From: Brevibacterium spongiae
GTDB taxonomy: Bacteria; Actinomycetota; Actinomycetes; Actinomycetales; Brevibacteriaceae
Assembly: GCF_026168515.1 (NCBI RefSeq)
Contig: NZ_CP093443.1
Location: forward strand, 3,224,001 to 3,288,000
Direction of reading: 5' to 3'
DNA: 64,000 bases
Shown: positions 16,618 to 25,216 of the stretch, one piece after another
Numbering within the stretch: the stretch's first letter is position 1
Layout: each line of letters starts with the position of its first letter
Notes under the pieces: generated by a model
What the model was told of the DNA's origin: nothing
Seen by the model: the letters and a program-made list of their open reading frames with translations, nothing else
Databases searched by the model: none
Position numbers and translations under genes: made by a program

Positions 16618-18255
16618 TCACGGTGCAGGGATCGGCAGTGGTCCCGGGCTGGAGTCTCCGCGGAGGCGTTTGAGGACGAGCTCGGCGCTGATGAGGCACA
16701 TCGGCACACCCACGCCGGGCGTCGTGGTGGCGCCGGCATAGAACAGCCCGTCGACAGTCTTCGAGGCGTTCTGCCATCGAAACATCGCGCTCTGTCGCAG
16801 TGTGTGCGCAGGACCGAGCATTCCGCCGAGCCAGGAGTTGAATCCTTCGGCGAAGTCCGTCGGGCCCTGGGTTCTGCGCACTCTGATCCGCCGGCGCAGG
16901 TCGGGGATGTCGGCCCACCGGGCGATCTGGTCGATCGCACGGTCGGCGGCCGTCTCGATCCGCGGGTCGCCTCCGCCGTCGTCTCCCCCGGCCCCGAGTC
17001 CCGCATCGGCGGGGACGGGGATGAGGAGGAAGAGGTTCTCGTGCCCGGGCGGAGCGACAGTGGGATCGGTGGCGCTGGGACGACAGACATAGATCGAGGC
17101 CGGTGAGGGGATCTTCTGCCTGGACCCGAAGATCGCGTCGAAGTTCGCCGCCCAGTCCTCGGTGAAGAACAGCGAATGGTGCGGCAGCGCCTCGAGTTCG
17201 CCTTCGATGCCGAGGAAGACGAGCACCGCGCCGGGACCGCTCGTCACCGATGTCCAGGAGCGTTCGGGGAAGCTCTGGTCCTCGGGAGAGAGCAGTTTCG
17301 TCTCCGTGTGGTGGAGGTCAGCGGCGGAGACGACGACATCGGCAGAATGCGTGTGTGCGCGTCCGTCCTCGTCGGTCCAGTTCAGGCCGGTGACTCGACG
17401 TCTGGTTCGGCCGCGCCCGACTGGCCCGGTGTCGATGTGCGTGACATCGGCTCCCGTGTGGAGGCGCACCCCGGAGCGTTCGGCCAACTGGACCAGGGCG
17501 TCGATGATCGTATGGAACCCGCCCATGGGGTAACTGACACCTTGGGCGAGGTCGAGCGTACTCATGAGGTGGTAGATCGCCGGTGCCCGTCTCGGGTCGG
17601 TGCCGAGGAAGATCGCGGGGTACTGGAGGATCTGGCGCAGCACCGGATCGTTGAACGAGGATTCGGCGAAGCCGGCCAGCGACGTCCCCATCAGCCGGAC
17701 CAATTTCGGGAGCCCGCTGAGGATGTCCCGATGGAGCAGGGACCGCGGCGAGGTGAAGGGGTTGTAGAGGAAGTGAGCGAGCGCGAGCTCCTTCGTGTGC
17801 TCGGCCGAGACGAGATAGTCGTCGAGGGAACCTCCCGTGCCTCGCTCGACGCTTTCGAAGATCGCCCGCACCCGGGACCTGCCCTGCGGGATCGTCAGTT
17901 CTCGCGTGCGCCCCGGGGCGCCCGTGCTCTCATCGACCGGCCCCGGTGGGCTGAATACGGTGTAGCCGGGATCGAGCATGCGGAGGTCGAGTTCGGCCTC
18001 GGCGCTGGTGCCGGCGAGAGCGAAGAAGTGTTCGAAGACCTCGGGCATGAGATACCAAGAGGGCCCGGTGTCGAAACGGAAGCCCTCACTCTCGAACACG
18101 CCGATGCGCCCGCCGAGTTCGCTGTTCTTCTCGAACAGGTCAACCGAGTGGCCTTCGCGGGCGAGGAGGATAGCTGTGGCCAGCCCGGCGGCTCCCCCGC
18201 CGATGATGCCGGTGCGCGGGCTGCTGACGGCACCGGAGCCGCTCCGCCGGTTCAC
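16618..18255 (-). CDS. crtI: phytoene desaturase
   Basis: FAD-dependent desaturase converting phytoene to lycopene. At 545 aa it opens with the FAD-binding IIGGGAAGLATAILLA (about residues 17-32), then LGGRIGVFESEGFRFDTGPSWYLMP (quoted in two parts), and ends with the bacterial CrtI signature FYAGATTTPGVGVPM. The start is the GTG at 18255, overlapping the crtB stop (GTGA), so the two are co-translated. A longer reading frame continues upstream inside crtB but has no family similarity there. Confidence 0.95.
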   Translation of the reverse strand: MNRRSGSGAVSSPRTGIIGGGAAGLATAILLAREGHSVDLFEKNSELGGRIGVFESEGFRFDTGPSWYLMPEVFEHFFALAGTSAEAELDLRMLDPGYTVFSPPGPVDESTGAPGRTRELTIPQGRSRVRAIFESVERGTGGSLDDYLVSAEHTKELALAHFLYNPFTSPRSLLHRDILSGLPKLVRLMGTSLAGFAESSFNDPVLRQILQYPAIFLGTDPRRAPAIYHLMSTLDLAQGVSYPMGGFHTIIDALVQLAERSGVRLHTGADVTHIDTGPVGRGRTRRRVTGLNWTDEDGRAHTHSADVVVSAADLHHTETKLLSPEDQSFPERSWTSVTSGPGAVLVFLGIEGELEALPHHSLFFTEDWAANFDAIFGSRQKIPSPASIYVCRPSATDPTVAPPGHENLFLLIPVPADAGLGAGGDDGGGDPRIETAADRAIDQIARWADIPDLRRRIRVRRTQGPTDFAEGFNSWLGGMLGPAHTLRQSAMFRWQNASKTVDGLFYAGATTTPGVGVPMCLISAELVLKRLRGDSSPGPLPIPAP

Positions 18256-19184
18256 TTCCGACCTTCGCGGGCTGAAGTCATGACTGCGTGGGCTGTCAGT
18301 CGAGCCTTCACGGCGCTCGGGACCCGCACCCGATGTCGGTAGAGCTCGGCGACGGGAGTAGAGGCAATCCTCTCGGTGAGCGCGGTGAAGAGCGCGCAGG
18401 CGCAGCGGACCGCAGTGCGCGCGTCCTTCGGCAGTCCGGTGATGGCATCCTGCGCGGCGTCGAGCTGCTGCCGGATCGTGTTCACCCATTCGGCTTTCTC
18501 AGCCTCGGTGAGTCGGTGTCCCGAGGTGAGGTAGCTGCGGCCGAGGCGCTGATCATCATCGGCCAGGTCGCGCAGGAAGTTGACATTCTGGAACGCCGCT
18601 CCCAGCTGCCGTGCCCCGTACTCGAGCCGGGCGACCTCGGCGGGGGTGCGGTCGAGATCGATGAGGAAGACCTTGAGGCACATGAGTCCGACGACCTCGG
18701 CGGACCCGAAGACGTACTCGGCATGTTCCTTCGCGTCGAAGCCGCGGACCGGCGACGCGGTCGCCGCCTCGGTCCTACGACCGGAACCGGCGTCCGCGGA
18801 TTCCAGGTCTGCCCGCATGGAGGCGAAGAACGGGTCGATGAGCTCGGAGTCGATGCCTGCTGCGCGAGCGGTCCGGGCGAAGGCATGGATGACGAGGTTG
18901 TCACTGATGCCGTTGCGCAGCGCCGCGTGGGTGGCGGATGCGAACCGGTCCAGCATCTCCCGCTGCTCGGCCTCGTCAAGCCCTGCTTCGAGGGCCAGGC
19001 CATCGACAATCTCATCGGCAATGCGGACCAGGGCGTAGATATTGCGGATATGGTGCCGGTTTCTGGCTCCGAGCAGTCTGACCGCAAGACCGAAAGAGGT
19101 CGAATAGCTCGCGATCACGGCCCTGGACGCATCCTCGGCGGTGCGCGTGTAGAGCTCATCGATGGTGCTGCTTCGCCGCGTCAT
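18252..19184 (-). CDS. crtB: phytoene synthase
   Basis: Condenses two GGPP molecules to phytoene. The 310-aa protein has both substrate motifs, VRIADEIVDGL (about 52-62) and NFLRDLADDDQRLGRSYL, and the SFGLAVRLL start typical of the squalene/phytoene synthase fold. First gene of the minus-strand crtB-crtI pair. A palindrome at 19190-19202, just upstream of the start, is a likely operator for the crt regulator. Confidence 0.95.
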   Translation of the reverse strand: MTRRSSTIDELYTRTAEDASRAVIASYSTSFGLAVRLLGARNRHHIRNIYALVRIADEIVDGLALEAGLDEAEQREMLDRFASATHAALRNGISDNLVIHAFARTARAAGIDSELIDPFFASMRADLESADAGSGRRTEAATASPVRGFDAKEHAEYVFGSAEVVGLMCLKVFLIDLDRTPAEVARLEYGARQLGAAFQNVNFLRDLADDDQRLGRSYLTSGHRLTEAEKAEWVNTIRQQLDAAQDAITGLPKDARTAVRCACALFTALTERIASTPVAELYRHRVRVPSAVKARLTAHAVMTSAREGRK

Positions 19185-19189
19185 GTTCG

Positions 19190-19202
19190 TTAGCTTAGCT
19201 AA
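19190..19202. promoter_or_regulatory. palindromic operator upstream of crtB
   Basis: Perfect inverted repeat TTAGC-TTA-GCTAA beginning six bases upstream of the crtB start. Related half-sites occur in the crtR-crtE space. The position fits repression of crtBI by the MarR-family regulator; the assignment is inference. Confidence 0.5.
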
Positions 19203-19247
19203 ATATCTGCCAAGTAAGCGAATCTTCGCTCGGGCGGCGTCGCGGTG

Positions 19248-19406
19248 TCATTCGAGGACGAGGCAGAAGGGACGCCCGATCAGGTCGGCGTAGACACGGA
19301 AGGTCGGGTGCTCGTCCGAATCGTCGAGGAGCCTGCCGCCGGCGTCGATCATCGTGATCCTTCCTTCCTCACCGAAGTGCAGGGAATGCTGTGGCCGTGA
19401 CCGCAT
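19248..19406 (-). CDS. possible small protein, 52 aa
   Basis: A short reading frame upstream of crtB on the same strand. The C-terminal part (HPTFRVYADLIGRPFCLVLE) looks protein-like and the composition is balanced, but no family is recognised and no clear ribosome-binding site is seen. An internal ATG at 19352 would leave 34 aa. It could be the remnant of a larger gene in the decayed region that follows. Confidence 0.3.
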   Translation of the reverse strand: MRSRPQHSLHFGEEGRITMIDAGGRLLDDSDEHPTFRVYADLIGRPFCLVLE

Positions 19407-19645
19407 TGTCAATGTGGTCACGCTAGACGCCGGGACTCGACAGCGACAAGACCCCTCGGCGCCCAATGCAAACCCCCGCTTTGCCGTTGCGAGGACCGAG
19501 GTTGAGGATTCCCGAGGTCGCTCGGGTCGCCTAGACGAAACCCGCGGATCTGTAAAGACCCTTCCACAGAAACTTCGCGCTCAATAGCGTCTCTGGCACA
19601 ACGGGAGTCCCGGTGGCTCCCCGATCCGATTCGGAGGATGACATC

Positions 19646-20782
19646 ATGACTTCACCCATCCAACTAGCCCGCACCTATGCTCGCTCCTATGAGGCGTCGT
19701 CGCGCAAGGGCAAGGGCACGATCCTCGACACGCTGACGGAGGCGACCGGGTGGACACGCGATCACGCGCGCCACCAACTGCGCAGCCAGTTCCACCAGAT
19801 CAGAGCCGGGGTCTCCCTCGACGCTGTCGTCGACCGCCGTCGCCTCAAGCCGAAGAAGTTCTCCTCTCGTGCCCAGCGGGCTCTCGAACTCGTGTGGAAG
19901 TCCTCCGGCCGCCCCTGCGGCAAGTACCTCGAGGCGGCGATGGCCGACTGCCTCGACTCCCTGGAGCGGCACGGTCACCTCCGTGAGGGACGGCACGGCT
20001 ATTCGCCCTCGGTGCGAAGGGAACTCCTCGACATCTCCGCGGCGACGATCGATCGGTACCTGCGCGGTGCCAAGGCCGGCGACCAGGACGATTCGTGGCT
20101 GACCGGCACCGGGGCGGGGATGCGTGCTTCCCTCCCGCGGCAGCGCATGCGTTCGCTCCTCGAGCCCGAACCCGGCTACTTCCTCGTCGAACTGCTGACG
20201 ATCACGACACTGACCGACGAGGACTGCGTCACAGTGACATTCACCGACGTGGAGATCGGGTGGGTGCACACGAGGACCTTCGCCCCCGGCACGCAAGTGG
20301 TCGACATGCTCGCGCAGATGGTGCGCGCGGTGCCTTTCATCGTCACCGGAATCCTGTTGCCACCGGCGGTCCCGGACAGCGCCATCGAGAAGTGGGCAGA
20401 GGACAACCTCATCGAAGTCCACTGCATGAGCGATCTCCGACAAGGGTCTCGCGTACCCGATCGGACGTTCAGCGGCCTCAACCTCCCGCTCGGCACGCCG
20501 CACGACATCGATGCCGCGGTCGCGAGAGTCAACCAGCTGTGGTCGGCCCTGGCCGACCGCCTCAATTACTTCATGCCTGTCAAGAACCCCGTGGGCTGGC
20601 GCCTCTCTCCTGCAGGAGAGCGTCGACGCGAATACGATCGTCCGGACACGCCGGTCTCCCGACTCATCGCATCCGGCATCCTCTGCCCCGAACAGACTCG
20701 GGAACTGATCGAGAAGAGTCAGGGACTCGACATCGCCGGGCTCACCGCACGCGTCGAGGAGCTGAAGTCGACTCTGCGGTGA
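19646..20782 (+). CDS. transposase-derived protein lacking the DDE triad
   Basis: A 378-aa intact reading frame that follows a common actinobacterial ISNCY/IS481-like transposase from end to end. It has the N-terminal TGWTRDHARHQL helix-turn-helix, a CGKYLEAAMADCLDSLERHG block, the ISAATIDRYL motif, a core strand GWVHTRTF, and the C-terminal RLNYFMPVKNPVGW. From memory of that family, the three catalytic positions (EGDTVAH, LDFDNGTEF and QATIESKN) are replaced here by LVELLTI, LLPPAVPDSA and VPDRTFSGL. Catalysis is therefore unlikely. The ATG at 19646 has GGAGG eight bases upstream. It may be a domesticated DNA-binding protein or a fossil. It neighbours broken genes. Confidence 0.75.
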   Translation: MTSPIQLARTYARSYEASSRKGKGTILDTLTEATGWTRDHARHQLRSQFHQIRAGVSLDAVVDRRRLKPKKFSSRAQRALELVWKSSGRPCGKYLEAAMADCLDSLERHGHLREGRHGYSPSVRRELLDISAATIDRYLRGAKAGDQDDSWLTGTGAGMRASLPRQRMRSLLEPEPGYFLVELLTITTLTDEDCVTVTFTDVEIGWVHTRTFAPGTQVVDMLAQMVRAVPFIVTGILLPPAVPDSAIEKWAEDNLIEVHCMSDLRQGSRVPDRTFSGLNLPLGTPHDIDAAVARVNQLWSALADRLNYFMPVKNPVGWRLSPAGERRREYDRPDTPVSRLIASGILCPEQTRELIEKSQGLDIAGLTARVEELKSTLR

Positions 20783-20924
20783 AGGGACACTTCGCCGCCA
20801 GGTCCGGCGGTAGGCGACGAGAAACGGCCGTCGGAGGCCATTGACGAAGATCCCGACATGGACGAATACTGAAGACAGCCATCCCAGGGTCGACACCTGA
20901 GACACGATTGGAGTGGCATCTCTG

Positions 20925-21502
20925 ATGGACGAGACCTCGGCAGAACCGACCGATGACATACCCCGCGACGCGGCTGTCGCTCCCGCGCCCACCGTTACCG
21001 ATGACGAACGGCATCGACTTACTGCGCAGATCGGCGAGCAGGGTGCTTCGACTCCATCCGCGAGCATCGCATCGTCCGGGTCCCGGATCTCACCGACCCC
21101 ACCCCCTGGCCCCGGTTCGCCTCCAGCGCGGTCTCTGAGGGAGTGAGGAGCATGCTCGCCTTCCAACTCTTCGTCGAGGTCGACAGCCTCGGTGCCCTCA
21201 ATCTCTATTCGAAGACTCCCCGCGCCTTCGACCAGGAATCGGAAGACATCGGAAGCGGAGTGGCCGCTCATGCCTCTCTGGCTCTGGCCAACGCGCAGAA
21301 GCAGGGACAGCTCTAAGAGGCAGTGGCCTCGCGGGATCTCATCGGTCAGGCGAAAGGGATCCTCATGGAACGGCACAAGATCAGTGAGCACGAGGCGTTC
21401 CTGCTGCTCACGAAGATGAGCTCGAAGACGAACACGAAGCTGCGTGAGGTCGCCGAGGAGTTCGTCAGCACCGGTGCGCTGCCGGGCACGGTCACCGACT
21501 GA
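20925..21502 (+). pseudogene. broken GAF-ANTAR regulator
   Basis: Remnant of a GAF-ANTAR RNA-binding antiterminator. The N-terminal piece starts at 20925 (MDETSAEPTDD; TDDERHRLTAQIG). Sequence then jumps, out of frame, to a late GAF segment beginning DSIREHRIVRVPDL at about 21048, continuing FQLFVEVDSLGALNLY. A TAA at 21313-21315 interrupts the frame between the GAF end and the ANTAR domain (EAVASRDLIGQAKGILMERH, then ISEHEAFLLL). There are thus at least two lesions: an internal deletion/frameshift and a nonsense codon. The ANTAR piece still ends cleanly at 21502. Confidence 0.82.
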
Positions 21503-21620
21503 TCCGGCACGTCCGACTTCTCACTCACTTCGACCTGCCACTTGTTGTCCGGTGCGGCTCTGGGATAATCTGAGAATCGGTCAAGCAGATGGCCGCCTTC
21601 CTGGACCCAAGGGAACCACT

Positions 21621-21941
21621 GTGTACACTCTGCTCAACAACAGCGAAGCGTCCAAGTTCGATCTCTACCTTCCCGGACAGCTCGTCGCCTCTCTTCACTA
21701 CACGATCACAGCGGACGAGATCATGTTCGTCTACTGCGAAGCCATTGAGCCCCTCGATTCGGACCGGCATTGCCGCGAACTCCTGCGTCTGGCGCTCGAA
21801 GACTCACTGAATCGCCGGATCCCCATCACCGTCTCGTGCCCGATCGCGCGCAAGCACATCGACAGCGACCCGGTCATCGGTGCCCAGATGCAGACTCTGC
21901 CCAAGAACGTGGGGCATAAGCACGAGAACTCCGTCGAATAG
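21621..21941 (+). CDS. GNAT-like N-acetyltransferase of the YidJ type, degenerate CoA loop
   Basis: A 106-aa protein resembling the short GNAT family that includes YidJ. The pattern is FDLYLPGQLVASLHYTIT, then EIMFVYCEAIEPL, and a C-terminal SCPIARKHIDSDP block corresponding to the conserved CPF-x-x-x-Y/H-I segment. The acetyl-CoA pyrophosphate loop normally reads R-G-x-G/A after the central strand; here the corresponding stretch is LDSDRHCRELL without glycines, so activity is doubtful. GTG start at 21621. It lies between two pseudogenes, so it may itself be decaying. Confidence 0.6.
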   Translation: MYTLLNNSEASKFDLYLPGQLVASLHYTITADEIMFVYCEAIEPLDSDRHCRELLRLALEDSLNRRIPITVSCPIARKHIDSDPVIGAQMQTLPKNVGHKHENSVE

Positions 21942-22063
21942 GGCAGCGACCGCATCTGTCACACCTCTTGCGTCTCGGCATCGGTCTCGACATCCTGGGG
22001 CGACGAGAAACATCGTGCTCGTCGATCTCAGCGGTGAGGAAATTCTGAGGAAGGGCGCCAACA

Positions 22064-22210
22064 GAGGATCAGCTGTCCGCCGTCGCCGGCAACGACAACA
22101 TCCGAGACGTCGCCGGACACGACTTCAGCGCGAAGGACCTGCGCATGTGGCGGGCGACCGTCGTCGCCGCTCACGAGCTGCCATGGGCCGAGGCGCGGTT
22201 CGTGCCCGCC
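22064..22210 (+). pseudogene. fragment of a type IB DNA topoisomerase
   Basis: About 49 codons in one frame match the core of bacterial topoisomerase IB: NDNIRDVAGHDFSAKDLRMW followed by RATVVAAHEL. The intact family has the form N-x-Y-I-R-E-x-x-G-x-x-F-T-A-K-D-x-R-T-W-x-A-T. The upstream and downstream parts of a roughly 330-aa protein are missing, and flanking frames are closed. This is a relic. The stretch 21942-22573 otherwise shows no gene. Confidence 0.7.
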
Positions 22211-22573
22211 GATGTGCTGTCGTCATCTTCATCGTCTCCTCGTGTCAGTGTGCGTGTCGTCTGCTCCCCCGCAGCGGGAACGGTCGGATGACCCACTCTC
22301 CGGGTGCGGGACGCTCATCATGCTGAGTGCTCCCGAGCACTGTCCAGGGGGCCGCCGCCCCCCGGCGGGTGCCTCAGACAACGTTGCCGTTCGCGGACAC
22401 AGAGACGGTCGTCACGCCGTCCCAAGCGACCGTCCTCGGGCCGCGTTCCGTGCCTGGCCCGCCTGCCGACGGCTCAGCGGCGATGAAGTATGAGTCTCGT
22501 GCGGACGCTGACATCGGCAGCGCACTTTGCCACGCTGTCTACTCAGGGACGGCCGACGATGAGGAGTCAGCGG

Positions 22574-23668
22574 ATGACACAGACTGGTGCGATCGATGAG
22601 CAGGACGGCCGAGTTCTGAGTCCCCCGACGGGCAGCGGACTCACGCCCAGTCCGAGAGGCGAGGTCAGCTCCCTTCTGCTCACCGTGCTCACTGCCGAAG
22701 GCGACGTGTCGGCCGAGGCGCTGCTCGAACTCGACGCCGCGACCCGACGCGGCCTGACGGCGAGTGAGGATCTGCTCCGAGACGAGGATCTCCAGCTGTC
22801 ACTCCACCTCCTCTACCTCCTCCACAGCGGGCCCGCCGACTTCGTGCGCGGTGAATGGGAGTGGAACCCTCTGCTGATCGGAGTCCGAGGACGGATCGAA
22901 AAGAGCTTCGAGACGGCGCTGCGGGCGCTCGCACCGTTCCCGGAACCCCTTCCGAACACCGGCGCCGAACTCGCACAGACACTGTTCTCGATGACCAGCG
23001 AGGTGGCGCAGCCGGAGCTGGCCACATGGGCGGCGAAGCACGCGTCCGTCGACCAGCTGCGGGAATTCCTCATCCACAAGTCCATCTACACCCTGCGCGA
23101 AGCCGATCCCCATTCCTGGGCGATACCTCGACTGCGCGGACGGGCGAAGGCAGCCCTCGTCGAGATCCAGGCTGACGAATACGGCGGCGGCAGACCCGAG
23201 CGCGTCCACGCCGAGATCTTCGCCCAGGCGCTGCGCGGATTCGGTCTGGACGACCGACCCGATCACTACCTCGATGACGTGCCTGCGGTCACTCTCGCCT
23301 CGGTGAACGCGATGAACCTCTTCGGTCTCAACCGGCGCCTGCGAGGTGCCGCCATCGGTCATCTCGCGGCGTTCGAGATGACCTCGTCCATCCCCAACGG
23401 CCTCTTCTCTCGTGCCTTCTCCAGAAACGGCTTCGATCGGGACGTCACGTGGTACTTCGACGAACACGTCGAAGCCGACGCCGTTCACGAACAGATCGCC
23501 GCACATGACCTCGCGGGAGGGGCAGCCAACGACGAACCGGGACTCATCCCCGACATCCTCTTCGGTGCCGCGGCCTGCCTCCGCCTCGACGACATCACCG
23601 GTTCCCGGATGCTCGCGGCCTGGTCCACAGGAGCCAGCTCGCTGCGAGCGAGCGGGAGGTCGCTGTGA
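22574..23668 (+). CDS. iron-containing redox enzyme family protein (heme-oxygenase-like fold)
   Basis: A 364-aa protein of the iron-containing redox enzyme/HDO-like group. Likely metal ligands lie in helices around HLLYLLH, LREFLIHKSIYTLREADPH, EIQADEYGGGRPERVHAEIF (Glu/Asp-rich) and VTWYFDEHVEADAVHEQI. Members of this fold use a non-heme di-iron or heme site; the substrate here is unknown. The ATG at 22574 follows GAGGAG by seven bases. The last codons overlap the CDGSH gene start (GTGA at 23665-23668), a pairing that suggests the two proteins work together. Confidence 0.82.
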   Translation: MTQTGAIDEQDGRVLSPPTGSGLTPSPRGEVSSLLLTVLTAEGDVSAEALLELDAATRRGLTASEDLLRDEDLQLSLHLLYLLHSGPADFVRGEWEWNPLLIGVRGRIEKSFETALRALAPFPEPLPNTGAELAQTLFSMTSEVAQPELATWAAKHASVDQLREFLIHKSIYTLREADPHSWAIPRLRGRAKAALVEIQADEYGGGRPERVHAEIFAQALRGFGLDDRPDHYLDDVPAVTLASVNAMNLFGLNRRLRGAAIGHLAAFEMTSSIPNGLFSRAFSRNGFDRDVTWYFDEHVEADAVHEQIAAHDLAGGAANDEPGLIPDILFGAAACLRLDDITGSRMLAAWSTGASSLRASGRSL

Positions 23669-23925
23669 ACACGACTCCGACCACCACCATCACTCCGTGC
23701 CCGGACGGGCCACTGCTGATCCGAGGCGACTTCGCGGTCCTCACAGCACCAGGACGGGAGGAGACGGCAACCGAACGTCGGGTCGTCGCCCTCTGCCGGT
23801 GCGGGAAGACCGGAATCCCACCGCTGTGCGACGGCTCCCATCGGGCCGTCGGCTTCCGTGCTCCCGCACCACCGCCGACAGAAGACCAGCCGACAGACCC
23901 CGCGGAGCCATCGGATAACGACTGA
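23665..23925 (+). CDS. CDGSH iron-sulfur domain protein
   Basis: An 86-aa protein with the CDGSH cluster-binding motif CRCGKTGIPPLCDGSH (three Cys and one His, about residues 49-64), which holds a 2Fe-2S centre. The flanking tails are Pro/Thr-rich. It overlaps the upstream iron-containing redox enzyme gene by four bases, so it is probably the electron-transfer or maturation partner of that enzyme (inference). Confidence 0.9.
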   Translation: MNTTPTTTITPCPDGPLLIRGDFAVLTAPGREETATERRVVALCRCGKTGIPPLCDGSHRAVGFRAPAPPPTEDQPTDPAEPSDND

Positions 23926-23987
23926 CCCGCGGGCGAGCGACCGCTCCGACGGGCGAACACACTGTCGATCGAAAAGGAGAGAAGACA

Positions 23988-25172
23988 ATGCGTGCAGTCA
24001 CTTGGCAAGGCAAGAGAGACGTCTCTGTGGAGACGGTCGATGATCCGATCCGTCACAAGTCGAACGACGCGATCATCGAAGTCACCTCCACCGCCATCTG
24101 CGGCTCCGACCTTCACCTCTACGAAGTGCTGGGTCCATTCATGGACCGCGGGGACATCATCGGGCACGAGACGATGGGTCGAGTCGTCGAGGCCGGCCCC
24201 GATTCCGGCTTGTCGACCGACGATCGGGTGGTCGTGCCGTTTCCCATCTCCTGCGGCCGCTGCTGGATGTGCGAGCAGGGGCTGTACACCCAATGCGAGA
24301 CCACACAGGTGAGGCAGTACGGGTCCGGGGCACAGCTGTTCGGCTACTCCCGACTCTACGGGTCTGTGCCCGGCGGGCAGGCAGAATACCTCCGTGTCCC
24401 CTATGCCGACGTCGGACCGATCAAGGTCGGTGCCGATCTTCCCGACCACCGCTACCTCTTCCTCAGCGACATCCTCCCCACGGCATGGCAGGCAGTGAAA
24501 TACGCCGGGATCAGGGAAGGCGACTCGCTCGGCGTCTACGGTCTCGGGCCTGTCGGCCAGTTCGCCGCCCGCATCGGCAGACACCTCGGCGCGCAGGTCT
24601 TCGCTCTCGACCCGGTCCCCGAACGTCGTGACATGGCCGCTCGCCACGGGATCGAGGTCTTCGACTTCGACGAGGACGCACATTCGGCCATCCGAGAGGC
24701 CACCTCCGGGCGTGGGCCCGACGCGGTCGTCGACGCCGTGGGGATGGAAGCACACGGGTCCCCGCTGGCCTCGGCCGCACAGCAGGCGACCGGTCTGCTC
24801 CCGCCTCCGGCCGCGCGGAAGCTCATGGAGACCAGCGGCATCGACAGGACCGCGGTCCTCCACGCGGCGATCGATCTGGTCCGTCGGGGCGGGACCCTCT
24901 CGCTCAGCGGAGTCTACGGTGGGGCACTCTCACCCATGCCGCTGCTCACCCTCTTCGACAAGCAGATCCAGCTGCGGATGGGGCAGTGCAACGTCCGCAG
25001 CTGGACCGATGACCTTCTGCCGTTGGTCGAAAGCTCCGACGATCCGCTTGGCGTCGATGACCTCGTCACCCACCGGCTTCCCCTCGATTCAGCTCCCGAA
25101 GCCTATGAGATGTTCCAGCAGAAGACCGACGGCTGCATCAAGGTCGTCCTCGACCCGAACGCGGATCTGTGA
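23988..25172 (+). CDS. zinc-dependent alcohol dehydrogenase, formaldehyde-dehydrogenase-like subgroup
   Basis: A 394-aa MDR enzyme. Catalytic zinc ligands are Cys in TAICGSDLHLYE and the HE pair in IIGHETMGRVVEAG. The structural-zinc loop is CGRCWMCEQGLYTQC. The NAD fold follows with VYGLGPVGQFAARIGRHLG. The extra insertion around residues 245-295 (VDAVGMEAHG) matches the glutathione-independent formaldehyde dehydrogenase-like subgroup. Strong AAAGGAGAG site before the ATG. It is followed 44 bases later by catalase on the same strand, in keeping with aldehyde and peroxide defence. Confidence 0.9.
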   Translation: MRAVTWQGKRDVSVETVDDPIRHKSNDAIIEVTSTAICGSDLHLYEVLGPFMDRGDIIGHETMGRVVEAGPDSGLSTDDRVVVPFPISCGRCWMCEQGLYTQCETTQVRQYGSGAQLFGYSRLYGSVPGGQAEYLRVPYADVGPIKVGADLPDHRYLFLSDILPTAWQAVKYAGIREGDSLGVYGLGPVGQFAARIGRHLGAQVFALDPVPERRDMAARHGIEVFDFDEDAHSAIREATSGRGPDAVVDAVGMEAHGSPLASAAQQATGLLPPPAARKLMETSGIDRTAVLHAAIDLVRRGGTLSLSGVYGGALSPMPLLTLFDKQIQLRMGQCNVRSWTDDLLPLVESSDDPLGVDDLVTHRLPLDSAPEAYEMFQQKTDGCIKVVLDPNADL

Positions 25173-25216
25173 GCCGCCCACCGCTTCTGCAGTCAACCCA
25201 CCATTGAGGAGACACC

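Noticed and set aside
18256-18489. Longer N-terminus for CrtI
   Set aside because: The extension lies within crtB and has no similarity. The GTGA overlap at 18252-18255 gives the expected CrtI length.
19540-19645. Possible insertion-sequence end upstream of the transposase-derived gene
   Set aside because: No matching inverted copy was found downstream of 20782, and no flanking target duplication is visible by eye, so the boundary of an element cannot be supported.
19664-21391. A 575-codon minus-strand frame over the transposase-derived gene and the ANTAR remnant
   Set aside because: No domain similarity. The plus strand carries recognisable protein families across the same region.
23595-24863. 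A 422-codon minus-strand frame opposite the CDGSH and alcohol dehydrogenase genes
   Set aside because: Shadow of the plus-strand coding sequence, without a recognisable domain.
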